A DNA stretch of 18,117 bases from Thermoprotei archaeon ex4572_64 (GCA_002254895.1 NJDF01000002.1:1-18117), one strand, 5' to 3'. Shown: positions 1 to 6,871, numbered from the stretch's first letter. Numbers and translations are program-made. Notes: generated by a model not told the origin, from the sequence alone.

Positions 1-1
1 A

Positions 2-517
2 AAAGATAAAGGTTTAGATATACTAGTTAATGCCTTTAAAATTGTTAAGGATAGGTATAGTAATGTTAAGTTAATTCTTGCTGGAGATATACAGGAAATT
101 CATGCACATTTTGATTATCTTAATAAGATTACAGAACTTATTAATCATAATGATATTATAATGATTAGAAAATTCTTAACAAGAGATGAATTACAATTAA
201 TACTTGCATTATCAGACCTAATTGTACTTCCTTATATTGATTCATGTCATGATCTTGGTGTTAGTGGTGCTCTTCATTTAGCTATTGATAGTCTTAAACT
301 AATGTTTATATTAAAGTTCCAAGACTTATGAACATTATGAATTAATTCCTGAACTAGCTGCACGTAGTAACGATCTTAAACATATAGTTAATAAAATCAT
401 ATGTGTTGTTGAGAATTACGAACAAGTAGTTAAGTATTGTAAAGTTTTGAAAATATATGTTGAAGAAAAATCTTGGAGAAAAATCGCTAAGAGCATTTAG
501 AACTATATCAAGAATGA
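2..517 (+). pseudogene. Glycosyltransferase family 1, C-terminal part, with two frameshifts (partial at the left edge)
   Basis: Reading from base 2 gives a typical GT-B (group 1) C-terminal domain: it opens with KDKGLDILVNAF, continues with VKLILAGD, then LALSDLIVLPYIDS followed by GVSGAL, which matches the family's nucleotide-sugar binding region. The frame stops at 329. Homologous-looking sequence (YEHYELIPELAARSNDL) continues in the +1-shifted frame from about 327 to SWRKIAK, where that frame stops at 498-500. The original frame then resumes with EHLELYQE and a stop at 515-517, a normal ending for this family. So one extra base near 320-328 and one missing base near 489-491 cancel each other. 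The enzyme would transfer a sugar from an activated donor; the acceptor is unknown. Either this is a decaying gene or the sequence has two indel errors. Family assignment is fairly sure; substrate is not. Confidence 0.75.
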
Positions 518-566
518 AGTATATTGGGAAGAATTGTTAAGATTGAAAAACAATTATCACTTAACG

Positions 567-574
567 TTAAAATA
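567..574 (+). promoter_or_regulatory. TATA box of the ahbA-ahbB fusion gene
   Basis: TTAAAATA is centred about 28 bases before the ATG at 599, so transcription should begin at or next to the start codon (leaderless mRNA). No Shine-Dalgarno motif is visible. Confidence 0.5.
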
Positions 575-598
575 GAGAAGATAAATTAGAAGTAATTA

Positions 599-1558
599 AT
601 GGAATTTTCGGAAGAAATTAAGAAATTACTAATGAAAATACAATATGATTTTCCACTAATTGAAACTCCATTTACAGCAATTAGTGAAGAGTTGAATAGA
701 GATGAAGAATGGGTTCTCAGTAAGATTAGAGAGTTGAAAAATGAAGGTGTAATTAAAAGAATTGGAGCAACATTAAACTATAGTGCTAATAATCAGGTAG
801 CCGCTCTTATACTAGCTAGTGTTCCTGAGAGAATAATGGATGAATTTTCAGAAAACGTTAATGAGATAACTAATGTTTCTCATAATTTCCTAAGAGATCA
901 CCCTATGTATAATGTATGGTTTGTTATTAAAGCTAATAGTAGGTATGAGATTGAAAGTATTGTAAGTAAGTTAGTTCAGAAATTTAACATTAATGATTAC
1001 TTAATACTATATACTGTAAGAACTTACAAATTAGATGTTAAGTTTGATCTGTATCGGGGAATTTCGAGAACTTCATGTAAGATTATTCCTGAAACAATAC
1101 CAACAATTAAAGAATTAGGAATACCTATGAGTTTCTTTAAAGCTATAAAGTCTATACCTATCAAGTCAAGACCTTTTGATGAAATTTTATCAATATTGGG
1201 TAAGGATGTTAGGGAGATTTTAGAGTTGATTAAGAATTTAATAAGTATTGGTGTTCTTAGAGATTTCTACGCAGTTCTTGATCAGGAAAAAATTGGATTC
1301 AAAGAGAATGCTGTAGTTGTATTGCAATGTAGTAATTGTGAGAAGGTTGCATATCTTGAAGAGACGACTCATGTTGTTGAGAGAGAAGTAGTTTCAAGTA
1401 AGTGGCCATATAACTGCTACTTTGTTGTTCATGGTGTAGATAGAAGAGTCATTGAAGATACTGTACACAAAATTATAGAAAGAGTCAAAGCTTCAAGATA
1501 TGAAATCATCTATAGTATCAAGAACTTACTTCCCGAAATGAGAACCGCAACTTACTAG
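599..1558 (+). CDS. ahbAB: Siroheme decarboxylase, AhbA-AhbB fusion
   Basis: In the alternative heme pathway AhbA and AhbB together decarboxylate siroheme to 12,18-didecarboxysiroheme in the cytoplasm. They are normally two Lrp/AsnC-like proteins of about 150-170 residues; here one 319-residue chain holds both. Residues 1-150 have a winged helix (PFTAISEELNRDEEWV) and the signature VSHNFLRDHPMYNVWFV (about 93-109), as in AhbA. Residues 165-319 repeat the layout, ending in THVVEREVV and WPYNCYFVVHG (about 257-279), the AhbB counterpart with the histidine expected near the substrate. The ATG at 599 is supported by a TATA box 28 bases upstream. It converges on and overlaps by 41 bases the ahbC-like gene, which acts on its product. 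A NirD/NirL (heme d1) role is the alternative, but no d1 genes are nearby. Confidence 0.85.
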   Translation: MEFSEEIKKLLMKIQYDFPLIETPFTAISEELNRDEEWVLSKIRELKNEGVIKRIGATLNYSANNQVAALILASVPERIMDEFSENVNEITNVSHNFLRDHPMYNVWFVIKANSRYEIESIVSKLVQKFNINDYLILYTVRTYKLDVKFDLYRGISRTSCKIIPETIPTIKELGIPMSFFKAIKSIPIKSRPFDEILSILGKDVREILELIKNLISIGVLRDFYAVLDQEKIGFKENAVVVLQCSNCEKVAYLEETTHVVEREVVSSKWPYNCYFVVHGVDRRVIEDTVHKIIERVKASRYEIIYSIKNLLPEMRTATY

Positions 1559-2747
1559 TGACTTCATTAATGATTTTCCACTGCCATGACTTTAAGTCAA
1601 GATGATGCTTCACGAGCTTTGCGTGTATTAAAGCGCAGTGAGGATCGAGTCCTAAAATATCTCCTGTAAGTACTTGAGCTCTAACTCTACAACCACCACA
1701 ATAACTCACGAAGATACAATTACTACACAAGTACTTACCTTTCATAAATGCCTCTCTAAACTTATTTATAGGCTCTCTAGGTTCATGCCATATTTTGAGT
1801 AAGTCATCTCTTAAAGCATTACCCATACTTACATTATTTAAGAATTGACATGGATATACTTCACCATTAGGATAGATTGATAGTACTTTTCTGCCAGCAC
1901 TACATGTACCTACCCTGCCTACAAACTTCAATTTCTCATAAAATTCATCCTCATTCTCTGAAGTTCTTAATGCTAAGTATATTCCGTCAGAAGGATTATC
2001 TACTGTCAATATTTCAACTTCTTTAGAGTACATCTTAGCAATTTTCATAATCTTTTCAAGGAATGCTATATGTTGCTCTGCTGTTGGTAGTAAGTCAACT
2101 ATATCTAAACCTCTACCTGAAGGTACTAGATAGTAGTATGCTAATCTCTTAACGTTATGCTTAATGCATAACTTGACAACGTCTAGTGCATTTTCAATAT
2201 TTTGTCTTGTCAGAGTTGTTCTTATGCCTACAGCTATGTCATACTTCTTTAACACTTCTATACCATGAATAGCCTTCATCCATGAACCTGAAACACCTCT
2301 AAACTCATCGTGAAGTTCAGGAACTGTACTTTCAATACTAACACCTACATAACATACGTTGCTTTTCTTAAGGAAGTCAGCAATATGTTCGTTTATCAAA
2401 GTACCATTACTACTTAAGGCTATTTTAAATTTTTCAAGACTTAAAGTTTTAATTATTTTAAAGATATCATCTCTAATTAATGGTTCGCCACCCGTAATTA
2501 TGACTAGTGATGGGTTTAGATACTTAATCTTTAAAGCAATATTGAGTAGAGAGCATGTACTTAAATCCTTGTCGTAATTACCAATGTAGCAATGCTTACA
2601 CTTTAAATTACATCTACTCGTTATGTTCCAGAAAATTATTGGTTTATCAGTTCTTGAAAATTCCTGATCAGACTTTAAATATTTATGACCTTTAATTTCA
2701 AGACTAATAGTTCCTTCACTTGATACTAATGTAGTTACAGGTATCAC
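1518..2747 (-). CDS. ahbC: Radical SAM/SPASM heme-biosynthesis enzyme, AhbC-like (12,18-didecarboxysiroheme deacetylase)
   Basis: The 409-residue protein has the radical SAM cluster motif C46-x3-C50-x2-C53 in WNITSRCNLKCKHC, the SAM-binding GGEP at 86-89, and a C-terminal SPASM/twitch region with cysteines 282, 300, 341, 344, 350, 353 and 371 for auxiliary iron-sulfur clusters. The W-N-x-T-x-R-C-N-L wording and the YYYLVPSGRG segment (204-213) resemble AhbC, which removes acetate side chains of didecarboxysiroheme to give Fe-coproporphyrin III. AhbD or NirJ relatives remain possible. The start is GTG at 2747; a TATA box lies about 29 bases upstream, so the message is probably leaderless. Its 3' end overlaps ahbAB, the gene for the preceding step, in convergent orientation. 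Family very sure, exact reaction likely. Confidence 0.82.
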   Translation of the reverse strand: MIPVTTLVSSEGTISLEIKGHKYLKSDQEFSRTDKPIIFWNITSRCNLKCKHCYIGNYDKDLSTCSLLNIALKIKYLNPSLVIITGGEPLIRDDIFKIIKTLSLEKFKIALSSNGTLINEHIADFLKKSNVCYVGVSIESTVPELHDEFRGVSGSWMKAIHGIEVLKKYDIAVGIRTTLTRQNIENALDVVKLCIKHNVKRLAYYYLVPSGRGLDIVDLLPTAEQHIAFLEKIMKIAKMYSKEVEILTVDNPSDGIYLALRTSENEDEFYEKLKFVGRVGTCSAGRKVLSIYPNGEVYPCQFLNNVSMGNALRDDLLKIWHEPREPINKFREAFMKGKYLCSNCIFVSYCGGCRVRAQVLTGDILGLDPHCALIHAKLVKHHLDLKSWQWKIINEVTSKLRFSFREVSS

Positions 2748-2770
2748 TTGCAGTTACATATCTAACATTC

Positions 2771-2782
2771 TAATTTAAAAGG
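2771..2782 (-). promoter_or_regulatory. TATA box of the ahbC-like gene
   Basis: On the minus strand this reads CCTTTTAAATTA, about 29 bases before the GTG start at 2747. It lies in the 147-base divergent region shared with the plus-strand promoter at 2806. Confidence 0.5.
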
Positions 2783-2805
2783 ATTATTCAATATTCACGA
2801 TAAGA

Positions 2806-2813
2806 CTTAAATA
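2806..2813 (+). promoter_or_regulatory. TATA box before the short ORF at 2836
   Basis: CTTAAATA is centred about 26 bases before the ATG at 2836, not the ATG at 2895. In this window that spacing marks leaderless starts, so translation probably begins at 2836. Confidence 0.45.
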
Positions 2814-2835
2814 GTCTATATGTAGTAGGTAGCAT

Positions 2836-2889
2836 ATGTCTCTAGAGAGTGTGTATGAGATTATTAGAAAAATTGTAACTATGAGGTAG
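2836..2889 (+). other. Short ORF of 17 codons; possible frameshifted N-terminus of the next gene
   Basis: ATG at 2836, correctly placed behind a TATA box, encodes MSLESVYEIIRKIVTMR and stops at 2887-2889. One additional A in the AAAAA run at 2867-2871 would join this frame to the gene at 2895 (through YEVELMRRLSG). It is therefore either a leader peptide or the broken start of that gene. Confidence 0.4.
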
Positions 2890-2894
2890 AGTTA

Positions 2895-3131
2895 ATGAGA
2901 AGATTAAGTGGTGTTAAGGACTCCTTCAGACAGGAAATTGAAAATCTTGTTAAGAGCATAGCTGATAAGTATAAGGTAGATAAGGCTAAAAGTATTGAAG
3001 AAGAGGTAAGTAAGTATAAAGAGAAGATGGAAGCATCTTTCAATGAGTTTAAGAGTAAACTTGAGAAAGTAATTGATGAAGCCGTTAATGAGATCCTTAA
3101 GATGCTTGGAATAACTCACACTCTGTTTTAA
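2895..3131 (+). CDS. Small charged helical (coiled-coil-like) protein of unknown function
   Basis: A 78-residue protein rich in Lys and Glu, predicted almost wholly helical, with heptad-like spacing of hydrophobics over EIENLVKSIADKYKV and FNEFKSKLEKVIDEAVNEIL. It has no cysteines and no membrane segment. The composition recalls peripheral-stalk-type helical proteins, and the A-ATPase subunit D gene lies just beyond on the other strand, but I do not recognise the family. The annotated ATG lacks a promoter at the usual distance; the true start may be 2836 if a one-base shift in between is an error. An opposite-strand ORF covers it fully, but that reading is rich in Phe, Leu and Ile in the way antisense of Lys/Glu codons is, so the plus strand is preferred as coding here. 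Confidence 0.55.
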   Translation: MRRLSGVKDSFRQEIENLVKSIADKYKVDKAKSIEEEVSKYKEKMEASFNEFKSKLEKVIDEAVNEILKMLGITHTLF

Positions 3132-3254
3132 CTGATTTATCTTACTAACAAGTTCTGAATGTACTTTATCGAGCTCCTTACTTAGAGGTTCTAAGTACTT
3201 ACTAATTATCTTTTTAGACTCTTCCTCAATAATTTCTCTCATACTCTTACTCAT
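2904..3254 (-). CDS. Small helical ORF directly downstream of atpD; true C-terminus uncertain
   Basis: An ATG at 3254 follows the atpD stop codon after a single base (TAG-T-ATG), a spacing typical of translational coupling. The first 46 or so residues (MSKSMREIIEEESKKIISKY, then LEPLSKELDKVHSELVSKIN) are charged and helical, like a real protein. The frame then runs antisense through the plus-strand gene at 2895-3131 to 2904, where it becomes an unlikely Phe/Leu/Ile-rich stretch. The other two frames stop within about 10-30 bases of 3117, so a genuine gene of about 50 codons ending near 3090-3115, with a one-base sequence slip, is an alternative. I do not recognise the family; the position suggests a partner of the ATPase subunit. 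Confidence 0.4.
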   Translation of the reverse strand: MSKSMREIIEEESKKIISKYLEPLSKELDKVHSELVSKINQLKQSVSYSKHLKDLINGFINYFLKFTLKLIERCFHLLFILTYLFFNTFSLIYLILISYALNKIFNFLSEGVLNTT

Positions 3255-3255
3255 A

Positions 3256-3876
3256 CTAACCAACCGCTGCAAATTTCTGAATAACTGATCTCCTAATAAA
3301 GTCTTCTCTTTCTTCTTCATCTAATGCTAACGTTAATGTTCTTATAGCCTCACTTATTCTTGGCAGTAGTACATTATCTATAGCATTTATCATTCTCTGA
3401 TACTCTTTAGCTCTAGCTAGTAATGTGTAGAAGAGACTTTCAAAATTTATAAGATCTAGAAGTTTATCTAAACTCTTGTATAACCTGTTAATAGCTACGT
3501 CAAGTTCTGGAGGTACTCCAAAAAGGCTATAGTTTGGACTAGTTATTTTCTCAAAACTAGCACATGATAACTTCATACCTTCAACTTCTTTAGTTACAAA
3601 GTTTACCTCAACTGTAGCTGGAACTAGTTCACCAAGCTTACCTAGTTCATCAATACCCACTCTAGATATTGCCAATCTTAAGACACTTGAAACTTCTTCT
3701 AAATCAGTAAAGACTAGTTTTCTAATATCTCCAAGTTTAGGAATGAGAACTCTAATCTTCTGTATTGTTGCATTTCTAGCATCTTCAATAGTTTTTCTAA
3801 CTCTTTTATACAATCTCTCACTAACTCTAAATCTCAGCAGTGTTAATCTTGATTTTACGTAACCTGCAACACCCAT
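3256..3876 (-). CDS. atpD: A-type (V-type) ATP synthase subunit D
   Basis: Subunit D forms the long antiparallel coiled coil of the central rotor shaft linking the A3B3 catalytic head to the membrane ring. The 206-residue product fits the usual 200-220. The N-terminal helix (RLTLLRFRVSERLYKRVRKT) and especially the C-terminal helix (INAIDNVLLPRISEAIRTL followed by EEREDFIRR) match the conserved ends of the family, which has N-A-x-E/D-N-V-x-x-P-R near the C-terminus. The middle holds the variable head. The ATG at 3876 has a TATA box about 28 bases upstream. Only this ATPase subunit is recognisable in the window, so it is separated from the main atp operon, with at most the small ORF behind it. 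Confidence 0.85.
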   Translation of the reverse strand: MGVAGYVKSRLTLLRFRVSERLYKRVRKTIEDARNATIQKIRVLIPKLGDIRKLVFTDLEEVSSVLRLAISRVGIDELGKLGELVPATVEVNFVTKEVEGMKLSCASFEKITSPNYSLFGVPPELDVAINRLYKSLDKLLDLINFESLFYTLLARAKEYQRMINAIDNVLLPRISEAIRTLTLALDEEEREDFIRRSVIQKFAAVG

Positions 3877-3899
3877 TGTTGATAATTTAGAGTGTATTT

Positions 3900-3909
3900 A
3901 TTTTTAAAG
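3900..3909 (-). promoter_or_regulatory. TATA box of atpD
   Basis: The minus strand reads CTTTAAAAAT about 28 bases before the ATG at 3876, consistent with a leaderless message. Confidence 0.5.
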
Positions 3910-3924
3910 AATTCTCTCAATACA

Positions 3925-4824
3925 TTAATGAATTAGCATGAATATGAACATCACCGTAAATGTTAATGCTAATACTGGATAAGTCATTTTCCAGATCTTA
4001 TAGGTTAAGTCTCTTCTATACCTCCAATCACATTTAAAGATCTTTACTAAAAGGGCAATTTCTGAAAAGACAATTATGAGAATTGCAGGAATGTAAAGTG
4101 GTGTTATGTAGTTGAGTAGTGCAGGTGTTAATGCAAGTAAGCCTGTACATAGAGTACTTGTTGTTAATGCTATTGTCGGTATGTTTGGTTTATTCCAAAA
4201 TCTTACTGAAAGTACTGGAACATTTGCTAATGCATAATCTTCAGCAAAATGAAGAGCAATAGCCCATAAGTGAGAAAGAACCCACACATAGCCTAAAATG
4301 CTTATTACATATGCTATTACACTTAATTCACCTGTAGCTGCATACCATGCATGTAGAATAACAGCACTATACGCAATTGCAGCAATGAGAATACTCCACC
4401 AAGCTCTTCTCTTCAATATGATAGTGTAGAGGAGCACATATGTAGCTAGTGCTATCGCGTATAGTATAATGTTGAGAACACCGTAAATTATTGACGCGTA
4501 TATTACTAATGAAATTGATAGTGCTGAGATTATCATGATTACAATTCTGGCAAGTTTTAAGCTAATTAAACCTCTAGCAAGTACTCTTCTCCTACAAGTC
4601 CTTCTCATAATTGAGTCAATATCTCTATCGAAGTAGTTATTCAAAGCATTACCAAGAGAGATACCTAAGATTACGACAAGAGAACTTATAAGAAACTTCT
4701 CTAAGTTAAAGCTTAACGTTCTAGAAGCAATCATGTACGTTAAGAGCCATGTGTAGTACACACTTGCAGTAACTATGGGCTTTGTTAAATCAATACAATA
4801 CCACACCTTCCTTAAGTACTCCAC
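3925..4824 (-). CDS. ctaB: Protoheme IX farnesyltransferase (heme O synthase), UbiA family
   Basis: A 299-residue polytopic membrane protein with about eight or nine hydrophobic helices. It transfers a farnesyl or longer prenyl group to heme b, giving heme O for terminal oxidases. The first polyprenyl-diphosphate site is textbook for CtaB: N62-x3-D66-x3-D70-x2-M73-x-R75-T76. The second region, SHLWAIALHFAEDYALANVP, matches the HFW...DY..A..P pattern that separates CtaB from other UbiA enzymes. The start is GTG at 4824 with a TATA box about 25 bases upstream. A heme A synthase (CtaA) is not in view. With the Ahb genes nearby it forms a loose heme neighbourhood and implies a haem-copper oxidase elsewhere in the genome. 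Confidence 0.9.
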   Translation of the reverse strand: MEYLRKVWYCIDLTKPIVTASVYYTWLLTYMIASRTLSFNLEKFLISSLVVILGISLGNALNNYFDRDIDSIMRRTCRRRVLARGLISLKLARIVIMIISALSISLVIYASIIYGVLNIILYAIALATYVLLYTIILKRRAWWSILIAAIAYSAVILHAWYAATGELSVIAYVISILGYVWVLSHLWAIALHFAEDYALANVPVLSVRFWNKPNIPTIALTTSTLCTGLLALTPALLNYITPLYIPAILIIVFSEIALLVKIFKCDWRYRRDLTYKIWKMTYPVLALTFTVMFIFMLIH

Positions 4825-4844
4825 AATTTACCATAGTAGGTTAG

Positions 4845-4852
4845 AGTTTAAG
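4845..4852 (-). promoter_or_regulatory. TATA box of ctaB
   Basis: The minus strand reads CTTAAACT about 25 bases before the GTG start at 4824, supporting that start over later methionines. Confidence 0.45.
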
Positions 4853-4866
4853 AATTCTGCGGTATG

Positions 4867-4876
4867 AAATATAAAC
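4867..4876 (+). promoter_or_regulatory. TATA box of the zinc-ribbon/GTPase operon
   Basis: AAATATAAAC is centred about 25 bases before the ATG at 4896, again predicting a leaderless transcript. Confidence 0.5.
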
Positions 4877-4895
4877 TAACTCGAGATAAACCTTT

Positions 4896-5225
4896 ATGAG
4901 TCTAGTTGAAGTTAGAAAATTCATTAAAGAAGTTGAACGAGTAGAGAAAACACCTACTGTAAGTTACATAATTAGTCAGATTGATAGTGATGGAGATATA
5001 CGGCACTACTTAGTAATCTGCGACTTTGAAAATCACATTAAGACCGTACTCAGAGTTGACCTTGAGTATGAGAAATACATCATCAATAATAGTGAGAGAG
5101 TAGATCTTAAATGTAAGGTATGTGGAGAGAATATTGCTAAGCTATTAATTAGAAGAGATGTTTATGGTCTCTGTCCTGAAAACCATATAACACATCTTGG
5201 AGTATTAATTAGAGAGATAGTATGA
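4896..5225 (+). CDS. Small protein with a C-terminal zinc ribbon, unknown function
   Basis: A 109-residue soluble protein. Residues 1-70 look like a mixed alpha/beta fold without a motif I recognise. Near the C-terminus, CKVCGE (cysteines about 74 and 77), then a cysteine about 17 residues later in GLCPENH together with a histidine, could bind a single zinc ion. Its stop codon overlaps the ATG of the following GTPase (ATGA, 5222-5225), so the two are translationally coupled and probably act together, perhaps in ribosome assembly or RNA handling. That role is inferred from the neighbour only. Confidence 0.7.
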   Translation: MSLVEVRKFIKEVERVEKTPTVSYIISQIDSDGDIRHYLVICDFENHIKTVLRVDLEYEKYIINNSERVDLKCKVCGENIAKLLIRRDVYGLCPENHITHLGVLIREIV

Positions 5226-6007
5226 GTAGAGTATCGTATAGTGAGGCGTGGAGAAGAGTTAAGAGAATTTTAGAGAATTGTGATTTAATTGTTGAAGTTA
5301 TCGATGCTAGAGAACCTGTAGAGACTAGAAGTATAGAAATTGAGAAATTAGCTGAAAATCTTGGAAAAAGAGTAATAATAGCTATGAATAAGTGCGACTT
5401 AGTTCCTCTAGAAGTTCTTAAAGCATGGAAGAAGATTTTAGAGAAAGAATATCCAACAGTTTTTCTTAGCGCTAAATACAGATTAGGTACTAGAAAGCTA
5501 ATAGTGTACATTAAGAAGTACGCACCATCAATTCCTGTAAAGGTTGCCATAGTTGGTTATCCAAATGTTGGTAAATCAACTATTATAAACTATCTTAAAG
5601 GTAGGCATGTAGTTGAGACAAGCTCAATACCTGGATGGACTATTGGTGAACAGTTAGTTAGAGCTAAACAGTGGTTACTTGTAATTGATACTCCAGGAAT
5701 AGTACCTCCAAGAGAGATTAGAAATGAAGCTCTACTAGTCATTAAAGGAGCTATAGATCCTGGAAAGCTTGAAGATCCAATAATACCAACTCTCAAATTA
5801 ATTGAGAGAATACTGAAGTATAATCCTGATGCATTTAAGGAGAGATATGGTATTGAAGAGAGAGATCCATATAGAATTATTGAGCTTGTCGGTAAGTTAA
5901 GAGGATGTTTATTAAAAGGTGGTAAAGTAAATCTTGAAGAAGCTGCTAGAAAGATTATTAGGGATTGGATTGAAGGAAAGATTAGGTATTGGGTGCCACC
6001 TCAATAG
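5222..6007 (+). CDS. Circularly permuted GTPase of the YlqF/RbgA-YawG (MMR1/HSR1) family
   Basis: The GTPase motifs occur in permuted order: G4 NKCD (56-59), G5 SAK (83-85), G1 GYPNVGKST (112-120) and G3 DTPG (156-159), with a PGWT segment (137-140) in the switch I region. This order defines the YlqF/YawG group, whose members assist assembly of the large ribosomal subunit. The N-terminal segment LIVEVIDAREPVETRS is also typical (D-A-R-x-P). The 261 residues include a helical C-terminal domain that would contact RNA. It is co-transcribed and overlapping with the zinc-ribbon gene upstream. Which archaeal subgroup it belongs to cannot be settled by eye. Confidence 0.9.
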   Translation: MSRVSYSEAWRRVKRILENCDLIVEVIDAREPVETRSIEIEKLAENLGKRVIIAMNKCDLVPLEVLKAWKKILEKEYPTVFLSAKYRLGTRKLIVYIKKYAPSIPVKVAIVGYPNVGKSTIINYLKGRHVVETSSIPGWTIGEQLVRAKQWLLVIDTPGIVPPREIRNEALLVIKGAIDPGKLEDPIIPTLKLIERILKYNPDAFKERYGIEERDPYRIIELVGKLRGCLLKGGKVNLEEAARKIIRDWIEGKIRYWVPPQ

Positions 6008-6017
6008 ATACTTAAGA

Positions 6018-6025
6018 GTTATAAA
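6018..6025 (+). promoter_or_regulatory. TATA box of the primase-like gene
   Basis: GTTATAAA is centred about 28 bases before the ATG at 6050. Confidence 0.45.
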
Positions 6026-6049
6026 GGGTTAAGATGTATCTTAATCGTC

Positions 6050-6688
6050 ATGAAGCTAAGAAGAAATCAGCCAATAATCATTAAACCATCAGTAAGACCT
6101 AGTAAGTACTATAAACTCGTCATTCCATACATGATGAAGTTTGTAAGTAATAGAAAATTGACAGTAATTTGGCAAAGAAATTCTAAGATTGGTATAGTTA
6201 AAAAAATGAAACTTAAAGATGGATCTAAAGTACCAATAATTATCAATAGTGAAAATGATTTTCTAAAACTTGTAGAAAAAGGAGGTATTGACTTTATGTG
6301 CTCAGTCAAGCCATTAGGAACCAATCTTATCGATATGATTGTTCTTGACGTTAAAGCAAGTAAGCAATTATGGCTAGACGAGAAGGGCTCTCTAGTTATG
6401 GACATAATCATTAAGATTATAAATTCAATACTTAACTTTGCAGGTATTGAGAGCACACTAACTATATTTGACGGTATGAATGGATTCAAAGTAGTTACCA
6501 TACTAGATTTAAAAGATACGAGTGAAGATGTTTTAAATCAAGTAAGAGTAGTTAAGGGTCTAGTAAGTATTGTAAATGACATGGCTTTGAGAGTACTTAA
6601 GAAGTTTAAAATTAATCATGACGTACTTAAAGACTTAATTATAGGTGCTAACACTACCTTAAAGGTTGGAATGTGTAGAGTACGATAG
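6050..6688 (+). CDS. Distant archaeo-eukaryotic primase (AEP)/LigD-polymerase-like protein
   Basis: A 212-residue soluble protein that I place only tentatively. The middle resembles the LigD polymerase/AEP core: an acidic strand IDMIVLDVKAS (about 99-109), a helix, then a strand ending in FDGMNGFKVVTI (about 145-156), in the place of the conserved S/T-G-G-x-G-x-H-V/F loop that binds nucleotide. The family's second catalytic Asp (DxD) and the loop histidine are replaced (DVK; GFK), so it may be inactive or a non-catalytic primase-associated protein. It has its own TATA box and may be followed by a small overlapping ORF at 6666. If the resemblance fails it is simply a conserved archaeal hypothetical protein. 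Confidence 0.5.
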   Translation: MKLRRNQPIIIKPSVRPSKYYKLVIPYMMKFVSNRKLTVIWQRNSKIGIVKKMKLKDGSKVPIIINSENDFLKLVEKGGIDFMCSVKPLGTNLIDMIVLDVKASKQLWLDEKGSLVMDIIIKIINSILNFAGIESTLTIFDGMNGFKVVTILDLKDTSEDVLNQVRVVKGLVSIVNDMALRVLKKFKINHDVLKDLIIGANTTLKVGMCRVR

Positions 6689-6833
6689 ACTTCACATTTA
6701 TAGTGACTTAATTAATAAGTTGAGAAGAGAGAAGTTCTCAAACATTCTAAACATAGTTAACAGATGGTTTGAGAAGGATGTTAATGTAATATATGGTTTA
6801 AGACAATACGTACTATCAAGTGTTAGCATGTAA
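6666..6833 (+). CDS. Possible small overlapping ORF (55 residues), unknown
   Basis: A TTG at 6666 opens a frame overlapping the end of the preceding gene by 23 bases and reading MECVEYDRLHIYSDLINKLR, then EKFSNILNIVNRWFEKDVNV and a stop at 6831-6833. Composition and codon use resemble neighbouring genes (charged, helical, one Trp), and it fills an otherwise empty 183-base gap. No Shine-Dalgarno motif is evident and the rare start codon weakens the call. A one-base sequence error joining it to the upstream gene would also explain it. Confidence 0.4.
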   Translation: MECVEYDRLHIYSDLINKLRREKFSNILNIVNRWFEKDVNVIYGLRQYVLSSVSM

Positions 6834-6838
6834 GGTAA

Positions 6839-6848
6839 GTTTTAATAA
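6839..6848 (+). promoter_or_regulatory. TATA box of the membrane protein gene
   Basis: GTTTTAATAA is centred about 28 bases before the GTG at 6872, which supports that start. Confidence 0.45.
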
Positions 6849-6871
6849 TTCCCTTTAAGCAGAGATGTAGT

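Noticed and set aside
518..598. Small gene between the glycosyltransferase and ahbAB
   Set aside because: No start codon with a useful frame; the stretch contains only the ahbAB promoter.
2359..2577. Plus-strand 72-codon frame
   Set aside because: Antisense to the radical SAM gene across its conserved core.
5209..5796. Minus-strand open frames within the GTPase gene
   Set aside because: They are shadows of a gene with clear GTPase motifs on the plus strand.
6109..6501. Minus-strand 130-codon open frame
   Set aside because: It lies antisense within the primase-like gene, has no promoter and no recognisable motif, and its composition is that expected of complementary AT-rich codons.
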